Shown piece by piece: positions 1 through 12,466 of a DNA stretch of 64,000 nucleotides (its first letter is position 1; every line of letters starts with the position of its first letter). The translations under genes were made by a program, and so were the position numbers. Origin of the DNA: Tillus elongatus (Eukaryota; Arthropoda; Insecta; Coleoptera; Cleridae); assembly GCA_964006375.1 (NCBI GenBank), contig OZ023264.1:12100225-12164224 (forward strand), read 5' to 3'. Under the pieces are notes generated by a model that was not told where the DNA came from, ran no database searches, and was given only the letters and a program-made list of their open reading frames with translations.

Positions 1-870
1 CGTAAACAAAGACGGCCTACTGTGACGTCACGATCCGGTAACGGTCTCGCTTACTCACACAGAGATCCTCATATCACCATTAGTGTTTATGCGACTTACG
101 TGTACCGGATAGTTATTGTTATCAACTTATATTATTGTTAATATCTATATACTCGTATTAATTATTTTAAGAACTGCACAGTCTTATAGTATGACTACAG
201 TTGGATTTGTCCAAGGACAATCTGATAATTTACCAAAAATTTATGTACTAGCAATGTTTGCGTTTTTAGAAAACAACCCGAATTTCATAGGTGCTGAGCT
301 AAACGGAGTGAAAGCTGGGATGTGTGTGCCTAATATGAACCTTATTGTATCCTGTAAATATCTTTGTTGGATTTTATGTAGTAATTTCTTATAAAATATA
401 ATGTAAATAAGAGCATAACCTCAAAATGTTCTCCATTCTAATAATCTACAAGAAAAATATACACCATTTCTTCCTGATTTTCTCATCTTTAGGTACATTA
501 AAGAATAATTTGTTGGGGGTAGTTATTGTTGGCGAAGTACACATTTGGGCACTATACAGCACTTATAATATTTATGTCCAGGAACTGTTATTTCATTCGC
601 ATTCTCGTATTGTGATTCTGAATCTGCTGAAGCCATCACACAGACACGTACTAAACTAGATTACACACAACTTACTACCCTTTGAACCCATATTATACAC
701 TAAACACCAAAACTACTTAAAATGATAATAAAACTGCTCAGAATTCGATGCAAACACAAACGAAAACAATACAACGTTAAATGGTGATGCCCGCGTAAAA
801 CGCAGATGTACCGGATCGTGACGTCACAAACCGCTTCACCAATCAGATCGCGTTTTCGCCCACCCCGTCT
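1..870. mobile_element. DNA element with perfect 20-bp inverted repeat
   Basis: The 20 bases at 21-40 (tgtgacgtcacgatccggta) recur as an exact reverse complement at 809-828, and a second short match (atcaccatt near 73-81, aatggtgat near 780-788) lies inside them in the same arrangement. This suggests a short DNA transposon, or the ends of one. The inverted repeat contains the palindrome TGACGTCA. The left edge of the window may cut the element, so the true end and target duplication cannot be read. It carries the reading-frame remnant at 116-394. Confidence 0.5.
116..394 (+). pseudogene. N-terminal fragment of an insect transposon ORF (YqaJ/SWIM-type family)
   Basis: A 92-codon frame. Residues from about 26 onward (MTTVGFVQG, then LPKIYVLAMFAFLE and GAELNGVKAG) resemble the amino terminus of a repeat-encoded protein family common in insect genomes. 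In that family an LPKID-x-L-M segment followed by AELRGVK precedes a SWIM zinc finger and a YqaJ-like nuclease domain. No zinc-finger or nuclease segment is present; the frame stops at 394. It lies between the inverted repeats of the 1-870 element, so it is probably that element's coding remnant. The match is from memory of the family and rests on about 40 residues. The upstream part of the frame (hydrophobic, Ile/Leu-rich) is probably not coding. Confidence 0.4.
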
Positions 871-1240
871 TTTTGAATTATATTCAATATTTCAATAACT
901 AATTACTAATTAGTGGTTCACTTTAAGCGGGGGTTTACTTGTAGACATATATTTTTAGAGTATTTTGCTGTACTTTAAATACGTTTTTCATCAAAAGTAA
1001 ATTATATGCAACTTCCTCATTACATCTTGACTTACATCATACGTACGCACAAGAAATGCCCAGTCTGAATTGTTTAGTAAACAGGTTTATCAATTTTTCT
1101 TTTAGTAAAAGTAGATATACCTAAGAATTAAAGTATATTAAGAACGTAGTCGAACATAATGGATCCACAGCTTGCCATTTAATTAACAAACCTAAAAAAA
1201 TGTTAGCGAAACCAACGACTTTTAGAAGAGGGAAAGCCGA
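871..1240. other. AT-rich DNA, nothing recognised
   Basis: Between the inverted-repeat element and the Penelope-like fragment I see no coding frame, RNA gene or repeat that I can name. Confidence 0.4.
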
Positions 1241-1267
1241 AAAAATGTCGGAAATTGATTAAATAAG

Positions 1268-1671
<404 letters not shown>

Positions 1672-2127
1672 ATAAAATAAATACCGACAGGGGCACGTCC
1701 GAGAGAAAATAAAAGAACACAGACATTTCTGCCAAATAAAATATATTGTGGTGATTTGGGTTCTCCAAGTATGTTTATCTGTGCTTAACTACAATGAGGG
1801 ACATTATAAGGCAGCTGGTTCTAAAGATCTTACTAAAAATGGTTTCATCAGTTTAAGAATGTGCATACCAATGTGTTAGAGAACGGGGTGGTACATTTGA
1901 GCATCTTTTGGTTTAATATATCAAGGTTTGCAAAAAAAAAATTAATATACAGATTAAAAAAAACACATCCAGTAGTTTGACCATGTAAAGATAATGGTTG
2001 ACAACAGACTACGTTTGGTTGTTCTTGGGAGGTCACCTTAAAGATGAATACATATCTGACAGTCCAAGAAACCCAAAACCCGCAAATTCACAAACTGCAG
2101 TATCGTGCTGATGATGAACCGGGACGG

Positions 2128-2128
<1 letters not shown>

Positions 2129-2217
<89 letters not shown>
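2129..2217. repeat. (TA)n microsatellite
   Basis: Pure TA run of about 89 bases at the centre of a partial HLR copy. Confidence 0.99.
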
Positions 2218-2221
<4 letters not shown>

Positions 2222-2500
2222 CATACCGATAACTAAAAAAATATAGGCTGGTTTCTATCAAATTTGATAAATATTATTTTTACAAGTGGCGTGGATAAGT
2301 TCGTTAGACAGGAAAAAGGGACCAGTTCTTTCGGTAAAAATTTGGGTTTCGTTAAAAAAAAATCTGAAAGTAAGAAATGTATGACAACCAAATTTAATAT
2401 GCTGGTTTCTATTAGTGAATTTTATTAAAAGCAACATCTACCAAAATTTAGATGTCTAGGTTGAAAGAAAAAAAGTTATAGGCATTTTAATTTTAATTTT
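2129..2500 (+). repeat. HLR repeat, partial copy: (TA)n plus right half
   Basis: After the TA tract comes the HLR right-half signature: ccgataact then a variant of ttggataagttcgttag and a gaaaatcgg-like segment. The left half and the terminal hairpin are missing. It directly precedes the full copy at 2503. Confidence 0.6.
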
Positions 2501-2502
2501 TT

Positions 2503-3083
<581 letters not shown>

Positions 3084-3660
3084 TTTAACTTATTTTTACT
3101 GTTTCTAATTAACTTAAGTAATTTTTACAACTTTTAGTATGAAGCTAAGTCACTAATTTAATATTACATATTGTTCTTATCAAAATTCACTACCATGACG
3201 CAATTGCTGCGTCCTGAACTTTTTTTAAAAGGGGTACATTTATCCATATAAAACCTTGTAAAAGTAAATTTTAAAAGGTACCGATCCTTTATTTCAAAAT
3301 ATAATGAACATTAGCTATATAATATTTTCCGGAAAGTTGAAGATCTGGTATAATTAATTTTGCTATATTTATAAAATAATTTATGTACTTAGCGTGACTA
3401 CAAAGCTAATGTAATTATCGATTAAACAAGGAAATGCGTTATGTACAAAACCCTAGTATAAAATACCCACACAAACATATATAACAAACATACATATTGA
3501 TGTCAAGCGTGGATACCATCATTCTTTCAATATAAATTTCTAAATTCCTAAATTCTTAGCCACAGATGATTTCCATGGCGGCGTTCTATAGTCTTAGAAA
3601 AAGGTCTGGACGCAGCAAGTGCGTTATGGAAGTGAATTTACATAAAAAGATGTTTAATAG
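3084..3660. repeat. Cluster of HLR-type termini facing each other
   Basis: A second minus-oriented terminus (aaaattcactaccatgacgc, then ttgctgcgtcc) lies at about 3181-3215 and a plus-oriented one (ggacgcagcaagtgcgttat) at 3608-3648. The AT-rich filler between them is noncoding. This looks like a small element with inverted terminal hairpins. Confidence 0.55.
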
Positions 3661-3850
3661 CAAATGCGAGCAGGCATCAATCTAATTACCGGTATGGCCT
3701 ATGTAGTAGAAACAATGTACTATATTTTATCAAAATTACTGATTGTTTGAAAATCTACGAAAATTTTTCGAAAATAAAATTAAATGTTGGTTTCCTAGCC
3801 CACAAACCTTACGTTAATAGCATTGAGTTATTTAAATTTGAAGGATTTAA

Positions 3851-6097
3851 TGAAAATTCGCTACCAAAACGCACTTACGGCGTCCAGATTTTTTTCTTAC
3901 AAACCTGCATCATATTTCGATTAAAAATGCAAAAATGCATCCATTTACGATATAACCTGAAATTACCTCTGAATGGGTGCCTATAATGTTAGACAAGGTC
4001 AGTCAGATATATCAGGGTTACCCTACAATTGCAAACGAATGCCTCAAATCAAACTTCAAACGCACAGGCTACAAAAATATGTCACAATAAACAATCAGCA
4101 GAATTGTCATTTGACAAAACTCTCAAGATAAACAACTCAAGATATCACAAGAATGTATAGTAATAAATAAAGATTTTAATCAAAGTGATCCAATTTGTTT
4201 AAAGGCAATCTAGAACTACGTTTTATTATGTTTAAATATTAGGCTTCCCATTCTTCAGGGTATTTAAAAGTCATCTCGTTCTCCTAGTTAAATCTGGCAA
4301 CACCAATTACCTATTTGTTATTTGTTATTTGTTATTTGTTATTTTGCGAGGTGACCGCAGGTGGGGATTCGGATTCGAGGTCTCCTCCTCTTTCTTCTTC
4401 TTCTTTGTTTACAGACGTCATAAACAAGAAGAAGAAGATATCCTCAAAAGCGACTTCGCTGCCGCCAATACCTTAGAATCTTAGAATAATGTACTTATTG
4501 TTTACTTTTAGTTTTTATTTATTCCTTGTCTCGTATATGGAAAATTTGAGGTAAATGAAACTACAAAATATCATGCAGTAGTTTAAAGTAAACCTATAAA
4601 CAGATGCCCAGGGTAAATTATTAAAATTTTAATTTCAAAATGTTGCATTGTTTACATTTGTTTATTTCTTTTTAAAAAAGTATGGATACAGCAATAGTCA
4701 ATAAGTGTTGAAAAGAGTTTAGGCGCAGCAAGTGCGTTATGGTAGCGAATTTTCGTAAAAATATTGCAAATGGTGATAATTCAATTTCCCATTAAACTAG
4801 AAGCTTCAGTTTTGATACATACTAAAACCTATGTAAAAGCAGCGCGGTACTTAATTCAAAAAATAACACAACCAGCTTCACAGGCATCGACATATTTGTT
4901 TCAGAAAACCATTGTGTTATTTTCTTTGCAGAAACTTGTTCGATTTAGTTGGCTAAAATGGATCATCCAAGCGACTAATAAGGAAAAATACTTGCCACGT
5001 TTATAATTTCGCAGGTACATTCGTTTTGTATAAAAAATTAAACTGTCGGTAAATTTGCAGATTACCACATGGGAGATTTTTAGAAAAAAATCAAAAACAT
5101 GCTTAGATCTCCTTCTGGATACACAAACCACAAGAAATATTTCTTGCAAACAGCCCTCAAAAAAGTTACGGGACGAATAGGGGTGTTGGGCGGGGAAGAA
5201 GATAAAACGGAAATGTGAGCGGCAAGTGCAAAAAAAAACAGATTAGTTGGACCTCCAGAAACTGCTTTATTCCGTTTTGCAGCTATACCTCCTTAAAATT
5301 TTGTTTATCCCTCCCAGAACCCCTATATTTACCGCAGGTCCCGTCACTTTCTTGCGGTTTGTTCCCAAGCATATTTTCTTGTTTACATTGTTCTTGTTTA
5401 TGCATTGAGGGTGATTGTAGGCATGCAGAAGGGGAAAAGGAACCCCTGCGACAAAGCAGCGAAGCAATATTTTCAATTTATGTTTACATTGTTACCATTT
5501 TACTATTTCATTTGTTTAAAATATTTTTGCAAAAATTAAATGTAGGTTGCCTTGTTTGTCCGTCTTACATATAGAGCTACAATATTTTATCATTTTTAAA
5601 AAGCGTGTATACAGTAACAGTAAAAAAAGCGTTGAAAAAGATCTGGATGCAGCAAATACATTATGGTAGAGAATTTTTGTAAAAATATTTGAAATCCGAT
5701 AACTCAATTTCCTATTAAGCTAGAATTTTCAATCTTAAACAATAGTAACACCTATGTAAACGCAGCGTGCGTACTAAATTAAAGAAAGATAACATAATGC
5801 GCCTCGCGGATAACTAAAAGTTGGTTTTAAAAAACTTTTTTGTTTTGTTTGCAAAAACCAGTTCGATTGGGTTGACTAAAACAAAAATATCCAAGCAATT
5901 AAAAGGAAAATACTGGCCATACTTCTAGCTCCATAGAAAATAGAAACTTCTTCAAATAATCGCTGACTGGGATCACTAAAACCGGTCTCCCAGTTCCATT
6001 TAAATTTAAAGAATTAGTTTTAATAATATACCTTACTTTTTGTGTACAATTCTTATGAAAATTCACTACTATAATGCACTTGCTGCGCCCCGAACAT
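3851..6097. repeat. 2.3-kb noncoding repeat, copy A (inverted relative to 26.2-28.5 kb)
   Basis: Bounded by the 34-bp terminus motif (gaaaattcgctacc... at 3857 and gaaaattcactact... at 6055), with two plus-oriented copies inside (4722 and 5641). The interval reads as the reverse complement of 26216-28478. Matched segments include ataacctgaaattacctctg at 3953, the (TTATTTG)n region and the tttacagacgtcataaaca segment. Within copy A, 4722-5010 and 5641-5925 are diverged direct repeats, and 5100-5200 is inverted relative to 5300-5400. No supported gene lies inside. Confidence 0.6.
4316..4343. repeat. (TTATTTG)n short tandem repeat
   Basis: About four to five units of a 7-base repeat inside the 2.3-kb noncoding repeat. 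The sister copy at about 28100 has a single remnant. Confidence 0.8.
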
Positions 6098-6320
6098 TTG
6101 TTTAAATATCTTCAAAACTAAGACAGCCACAACCAGCCTTCGAACGGATATAACCTCAAAACTGAACTCACTCCAACTTTTTCCATTTAACCATTTTCGT
6201 ATGTCTTATAGTTTTCTAGATCTCAATACAACAACCACTAATTTGGGACACAATTAAACGTTGAATGTAACGACTTCTCCTCCAGACACCAAAATTTATT
6301 GCAGATTTATCTTACTCCCG

Positions 6321-6353
6321 ACGCGTTTCGACACTGCAAGAGGTCAGCTTCAG
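6321..6353 (-). other. PLE hairpin with hammerhead-like core
   Basis: Reverse strand reads CTGAAGCTGAC, a short stem, then GTCGAAACGCGT. This is the left arm of the palindrome. Confidence 0.55.
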
Positions 6354-6649
6354 GGGATAAATTTGAACAATTCTCAAGAAATTGAACTCGAAACTATACA
6401 GGAAGGTTTTTTAACAGGTCACAACTTCATCCATTGTGCCAGGCGCCATGCAACACTACATCTGCACAAAAATCAATGTAAAAATCGCCGATCTTTTACA
6501 TTGATTTTTGTTTTTGAAGACAATTTTCTGGCATTATGCAGATGTAGTGTTGCATGGCCCCTGGCACAATGGATGAAGTTGTGACCTGTTAAAAAACCTT
6601 CCTGTATAGTTTCGAGTTAAATTTCTTGAGAATTGTTCAAATTTATCCC

Positions 6650-6682
6650 CTGAAGCTGACCTCTTGGAGTGTCGAAACGCGT
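6650..6682 (+). other. PLE hairpin with hammerhead-like core
   Basis: CTGAAGCT, stem GACCTC/GAGTGTC around a ttg loop, then GAAACGCGT. Mirror image of 6321-6353. Confidence 0.55.
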
Positions 6683-6799
6683 CGGGAGTAAAAGAAATCT
6701 GAAATAAATTTTGGTGTCTGGAGGAGAAGCCGTTACATTCAACGTTTAATTATGGTAATCCCAGACGGTGTGACGTTCAGAAATGAAATTTGGGACACA

Positions 6800-7290
6800 C
6801 TGTATATAATGTATTTTGCATCACGCATCACACTTTGTGCACTGCCACATTATTTTGAACGGAACTATTTTCATAGTGATTTGCATGCTTTACATTACAT
6901 GTTTTGCTCCATATTTATACTCATGTTTAATGAAATTTCATCAAAGCCATTTATAATTATTCGCTGATGTGGGTGGCGGATTCATGTACTGTCGCATGGT
7001 ATTCATCATTCAATTCAGAATAATAAATGAAGGCTGAAATGAACTGAAATGATGTACCATTTTATTACGTGACTGTGGCTCGAAATGAAATAACACGAAA
7101 ACAAGCACACGCTGTTTTTTCCTCAAATATTTACAATGTTATACATGTTTGCCTTGGTAATTTAGCTCTGATTTTGGTAAATTACTCCATTTGTCGACAT
7201 TATCAAAATGACAACATGCTTAGACCTCCCTTTCAAAGTAGTTCCCAACTTATATTACCTACTTTAAAGGAAACCTGCTAGTGCTTTAGT
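6800..7290. other. AT-rich DNA, nothing recognised
   Basis: No supported gene. The segment after the palindrome resembles degraded transposon ends (gggacacactgtatata), but I cannot assign it. Confidence 0.3.
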
Positions 7291-7570
7291 TGATAATTTA
7301 AAACTTTAAGTTAAAATTGTATAAATAAATAAATATTATGTAGAGGCTTAGTCAGTATTATTCATGAGACAACAACGCCATGGGCAATCTCGAACTCTGG
7401 CGTAGCTTAAAACAGCTCGGAATACAATTTCCTGTAAAATTGACAATCCGAAATTGTCTGAACGGCATAAATGTGGTCAATGTATTAATTATTTTATTCG
7501 TCAATCAAAGCTCAAGATTCAGTTATAAGAAGTTTGTCCTATTGTTTTAAACCTATGTAATCCTTTTTTT

Positions 7571-9119
7571 ATGTTCCAGGTGCACTCATTGGGCCACGGT
7601 GATTTTTATTTTGGAAACCCATGTAATCAGTTGTCCAGTCTTTTTTACCAATTACAAAAATGCCCCCAAGGACATCTAGTCGAGAAAAGAGTGTCCCTGT
7701 TTCAAGAAATCTATCATAGTGGCTGTTCATCCTACAATCAATTCGATCAGACCCACATTAACTTGTTGAGACAAGGTCTTAAGTTTGCTATCCCCCCCAG
7801 GAGTTAAGTCTTTCGTGTTTGACACTGTCAAAGATTTGGAGGTTTTCCTGAGAAGATTCAGGGTTGATGACTCGGGCATTTTACGTGGTCTAATACACAA
7901 TATCATTGCAAAATTCAGGGTAACTTCTACTGGTCTTCATTCATACGGGTCAATTGTTAAATCTTTCAAGAGACAACGACCTTTTCCTTTCAAATGCTGA
8001 TAAGGGACCCTGTTTGGTTGTTTGAGACAGACATGATTATGTTTCGAAGGTCCTCACATTCATGAGGGAAAATAATATTATTATAGTTAATTACAATCCA
8101 CTCCCCTCTTTCACATCGAAGTTTAAGAAAGCCTTCGATCGATTTGCACCCCTCTTGACTGAGAATTATAGGTCTCTTTACCCCCATGAACCACTTCTTA
8201 CCTCGCCTTTATGGCCTTCCCAACATTCACAAGGATGGATGTCCGATCCGCCCGGTTGTCTCCTTTGTGGGCTGTCTGACGCATAGGTTGTCAATCTACC
8301 TGGCAACATTCTTAATTTCACAAGTAAATTTCACCCCCCCCCCCCCATTTCCATCAAGAACTCAGTTGCTCTAGTCGAGAAACTTAGATATGTCCCAATA
8401 AATGACACTTCGGTGTTGGTTTCGTTCGATGTTTCCAATCTTTTCACTAATGTTCCGGTAAAAGAGACACTACTCATACTCAAGAATCTGCTTGCATCTT
8501 CTTCAATTAGTATAGATATGCAGAGGGCTTTGAATTCTCTGGTCAAGGTTTATCTTGAGCAGAACTTCTTCTCCTTCAATAACCAAATATTGCTACAGAA
8601 ACATGGCATTTCCATGGGCAACCCTTTGTCCCCCCTCTGTGCAGAGGTCTTCATGACCTTCTTCGAGAAGGATATTATTTTTGCTACTTTCCGTTGACAT
8701 ATTGTGGACCCATTACTAATGCCATCACAAAAGTTTTGAAGAGAGACAATGTAAAATTCTAAGAACACCCTGAACACCCCCTCCTGGAGAAATCAGGAGT
8801 TTATTGCCTTAGCTGTGGAGATCCTGATTGCAACACTGTGTATATTGGTAAAACTGGGAGAGTCCTAAACACGAGAATTTCCGAACATCTCAGGAGCAGA
8901 AACAATGCTGATAACGTCACTTTAGCTTTTGGTTGCCACCTCAGAGAGACTGGTCATGTATTTTATGAAGAAAGCAATGTTAAAATCCTTCACCCATCCA
9001 CTTTTGGAACTGAACAGTTCGTCCTTGAAGAGATGGAAATCTACAGATACACCTACAACTCCAGCATCACTGTTCTAAATGCTTCTAATACCAGTGAGAT
9101 TAACTTTCCATCAATTTAG
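7571..9119 (+). pseudogene. Penelope-like RT plus GIY-YIG endonuclease pseudogene
   Basis: The order of pieces is collinear with Penelope polymerases. An N-terminal region ends in RQGLKFAIPPR (7571-7807). A segment at 7785-8000 follows, then MRENNIIIVNYNPLPSF at 8062. After a frame change come PRLYGLPNIHKDG and PIRPVVSFVG (8186-8270). The RT palm follows with motif A as SFDVSNLFTNVP and motif B as HGISMGNPLSPLCAEV (8413-8697). The YxDD catalytic box and the thumb are deleted: at about 8700-8780 the sequence jumps to KSGVYCLSCG and NTVYIGKTGR, the GIY-YIG domain, which runs to the stop at 9117-9119. It shows at least three frameshifts plus this deletion, so it is not functional. The element would have reverse-transcribed its own RNA at nicks made by GIY-YIG. 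Confidence 0.9.
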
Positions 9120-9962
9120 AAATATTTAGAAACATACTGAACTAGTGCCATCTATAGTGAAAAACCTAAGTATTCTGTGGAGTCAAGGAGCCCGGAAATG
9201 TTACGTGTTCTGTGCTGCTCGGCACGGCCGGGTAGATGTCAATGTCACTTGTCACTTTTAGCTAAACTTGGTAGTTCATTTGTTTGCCCCCTTCCCGTTC
9301 ACTTCAGATATTAGGCTTTCAACTGTCCTCCATTTCAAATGCGAAATTTTTATTTGTATTGCCGTTTGTCCATTGCTGTGATTTGAGGTTTTAATGCTTC
9401 TAATTCTGCCTTCACCCGTATAGTGCAAGGAAACAAAAGCGACAGTCGATGAAAACAGCCACCATGATAGATTTCTTATAAAGTTCAGTTCCTGTTATAA
9501 AAAACAGAACGTAAGTATGTTTGGACATTTTGGTTTCATTCTTTATAGGTAGCATAGGTTGAACTCAGTGTTTTTCTCTGAAAGTTCTGCTCCGGTCGTG
9601 CAGCCTGCCTTGGCAGCTTCTTCATCTATTTGTTTAAAGACCTTAGATTGTGGTGTGTCAGTGCACTTTTAAACCTAATTTACACGGGTTTCTACCTGTT
9701 TTTTGCAATTTTACTGCTTTTGCATTGTTGTTTTGCTGCATGGGGGTGCCTTGGATATTTTGATGTTTTTGATTTCTCAACTTTTAGCTTTTAGCTTTGA
9801 TTTTGTTAATATAACTGTTGTAGAGCATGTTAGCGTTGACTTTAGTTTTTTGCTTGTAAGACTGTTTAGAATTTTGTAACTGCTTGTGTCGTGTGATATT
9901 TGCCAACCTACCAGAAACTTTGTTCCTGACACAATCACCTTTTGTAATGTTTCAGGAAGCCC

Positions 9963-9995
9963 CTGAAGATGGCCAGAGATATGGGCTGAAACGCG
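9963..9995 (+). other. PLE 3' hairpin with hammerhead-like core
   Basis: CTGAAGAT, stem GGCC/GGCT, then GAAACGCGT. It lies just before the aataaattcag end of the element. Confidence 0.6.
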
Positions 9996-10464
9996 TAGGG
10001 CTTTTGCTAAATAAATTCAGTCTGGAGTATAGCCTTGGTTTTGTTCTTTTTTACCTTGGAAATATGTTCCATGTTCCATTGAAAAACTCAGAAGTCTGTG
10101 GCCAATGAACGCCATGTTCAAGGCCAATAAACTTAAACCAAACCAAGTGTATAGATGTACTGATTAGAATAATAAGTGAAAAGGAAGGTAGCTAAATATT
10201 GATGAATATTGAAGTTGAAGAATGATGAGAACTTGAGATGAACTTAGTCTTCCTTTCAAGGAAATTCATATATCGGCCTGCAATGACAGGAAAAAAATTG
10301 TTCAATTTTCTTCAGGTCGACTTAATGTCGCAATTGGAAGGAATATATACACGCCAAAACACCCTGATCAACCAGCTAACTAATACTTCTTCCAGTAAGA
10401 TGTAGCACCTCCACAGTATGCACCCCTTGTCTGGACTTACTGAGATAAGGTGTATATGAACATG

Positions 10465-10935
10465 CGGATTGAAAGAAGTGGATCTGTAGAGTGGACACCA
10501 AGGTCTCCTGATATCACCACTATGCACTTGTCTTATGGGCATATCTAAAATCCAAAATTTATAGCATAGATCAAACAATTTGGAGCACGTGAAGGCAACA
10601 ATTCGCCAGAAATAGCTGCTATACACCCAGAAGTCATTAATTATGTACCACGACGATTTATTGACCTTGATGTCTACTATATAGATCCTATCTTTTGAAT
10701 TCAGGAACATCTGATCTAAATAAGTCCGGACAAAAGCAGTATAGTGTGAAGGTGCTCTATCCTGCTGGAAAAAGAAGTCGTTAGCTGAAAGACCGAGTGG
10801 TCCTTGGTTTGGGAATATGGCTGCCAGGTGCGTAATTAAGTCTAGCTGGAAGCAATTTAGATGTTTTTTGCCTTTTGCTGTCTGATCAAACAAGTAAGGG
10901 CCCATGATTCGATCATTCAGTATTTCACAAGTCAT
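10465..10935. pseudogene. Mariner-type transposase fragment with internal inversion
   Basis: On the minus strand, 10935 down to about 10700 encodes NDRIMGPYLFDQT, then FFFQQDRAPSHY and VRTYLDQMF. This is the middle of a mariner-family (DUF4817 group) DDE transposase, with the second catalytic Asp kept and the usual Gly after it changed to Arg. The next part of the protein is found on the plus strand at 10465-10690: RIERSGSVEWTPRSPDITTM (third Asp box), then, with frameshifts, an EIAAIHPEVINYV-like tail. The C-terminal 225 bases are therefore inverted relative to the middle. A 207-codon open frame that spans the inversion on the minus strand is a by-product. Confidence 0.7.
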
Positions 10936-10940
10936 TTATT

Positions 10941-11660
10941 TTTTAAGTGTGTATACCTCCATCATCCACCTGTGATTTTCTGTAGCTCAGTATCGGCAGT
11001 TTTATCTATTGATTCTACCCTTGACGCAAAAAGTCGCTTCATATGAAAATTATATGTTACTTTTTTAATTGTAATACCGTCAAGCAATCCTCAAAATATT
11101 TGTGAAAAATTGTCTGTATAAATAGTTAGTATCCTGACATAATACAAAATTAGGATTTGCATTTATCTTTGATTAACTTAATATTTTAAATACGTTTATC
11201 GTATAAATCAGATAGATTAGATAAAATATTATCTATGAGCGTGAACAATATTGATGGTAGGTAATAAAATAGTATTTTCCTACAACGCGACCCTTTTAAA
11301 TGATCAAAAAATAATTAGCATCAAATTATCTAATCTACACTTTCAAAATATATATTTAGAGCTTTTTTTACATATGGTGCTGCATCATCTTTATTTCAAC
11401 CAGCTAGGAACCAGCTGTCCATTTCATTAACCCCTCAGAAAACTTCTGCATAGAATTATTTATGAAAATTTAGGTTATTTTAATTCTTACATTTTTGACT
11501 GCCTTCTAGGCATAAGCAATATTTGTATATGCATTTAGGAAAAAAATTACAATATTCACAAGAGAAAAGAAAATGTTTATTTAATTAGGGAGCATGACTT
11601 TCCTCAACATAAAAAAATATGCGAGAATACCGCTTCGTATCAAAAACGTTATTATTTTGA
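10941..11660. other. AT-rich DNA, nothing recognised
   Basis: No coding segment or named repeat seen. Confidence 0.3.
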
Positions 11661-11689
11661 CAGAATTTGTGGAAAAAAGTAGCCGTGGG

Positions 11690-11960
11690 CTTTTTGGAGA
11701 ATTTGCATTGAAAAAAATTCGCTAATAGAGAGGTCGCGATGAAAAGCTTTTGAAAAAATTTATGGATCCAAGCGATAACTCAAAAAATACTAAACTGATT
11801 TCAATTAAACTTGGCAAAAATCTTGTTTGGGCGAAAACCAAGGTCTAGTTCGTGACAGTTCTGTTTTGTTCTTATTAGCGACCTTTTAATAAATAAAAAT
11901 AAGCTTTTTTTATTTAAAAAAAATTGCTAATAGAGAGGTATCGATGGTAAAACTGCAAAA
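11690..11960. repeat. HLR fragments without TA expansion
   Basis: Two weak left-end motifs (attcgctaatagagaggtcg at about 11720 and attgctaatagagaggtatc at about 11925) flank a right-half segment (gcgataactcaaaaaatact). Decayed HLR copies. Confidence 0.45.
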
Positions 11961-12466
11961 ATTGAAAAATAATTTTTCCGATTTTTTTTTATCTGGCTCT
12001 ATTCTCCGGTAACAATAAAAATAACAGAGTGTATCTAAAATTTATTGTTCCCATTTTAACAGAGGGGTAAGTCGTATTTGTGCTAGTTAATAATTATAGT
12101 TTGTTCTAAAGGCATAATTGATATAAAACTCGGATTTACAGGAAAGGCAATGAATTGGCCAGTCATGTCGAGAATTCTACCCACGAGGGTTTAGTTAGCC
12201 ACCTATCAATAAGTTTGCAGATATTGGTCTCCTATTTGAAGACTATACAACAACACGTTGGTTATAAAAATTGACTTTAAAAGGTAATCAGTAACATTAC
12301 CGTTGTTTACAGTGGGTTCTGGCTAACATACTGAGCGTTAAGTAAATTTTATGCATTACATTATTATCTTATTATATTTATGATGAAAGAAAAAATAGTA
12401 ATTTAACCTGTTTCGAAAAAGTTTAGTTCCTCCAAAGAATTTTGTCTTTTCTTGCGATTATCTAGA

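Larger units (their letters stand above)
6240..6799. mobile_element. Head-to-head PLE terminal palindrome with 13-bp target duplication
   Basis: Two arms of about 240-255 bases (6253-6492 and 6497-6753) are near-perfect reverse complements, both beginning with attaaacgttgaatgtaac read from the outside. Each arm contains the PLE hairpin motif (6321-6353 minus, 6650-6682 plus). The sequence aatttgggacaca occurs at 6240-6252 and 6787-6799, outside the structure, as expected of a target-site duplication. About 33 unique bases lie between the right arm and the right duplication. Inverted partial copies are typical of Penelope-like retroelements. The right arm has about 25 extra bases near the centre. 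Confidence 0.75.
7400..10130 (+). mobile_element. Penelope-like retroelement, 5'-truncated and internally deleted
   Basis: Contains the reverse-transcriptase/GIY-YIG pseudogene (7571-9119) followed by about 900 bases of noncoding sequence. That sequence ends in the PLE hairpin (9963-9995) and an ataaattcag tail. The noncoding part is homologous to 30032-30953 (shared segments such as gtgcagcctgc and cctaccagaaac), so it corresponds to the terminal repeat or UTR region of this family. The exact 5' start and 3' end are not visible as target duplications. Confidence 0.8.

Noticed and set aside
8336..8347. Poly-C run as a functional site (also 24560)
   Set aside because: Short homopolymers inside decayed reading frames; more likely slippage or sequencing-prone frameshift points.
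10312..10935. 207-codon minus-strand frame as a novel gene
   Set aside because: The first 80 residues are mariner transposase and the rest is the antisense of the same transposase's inverted C-terminus.
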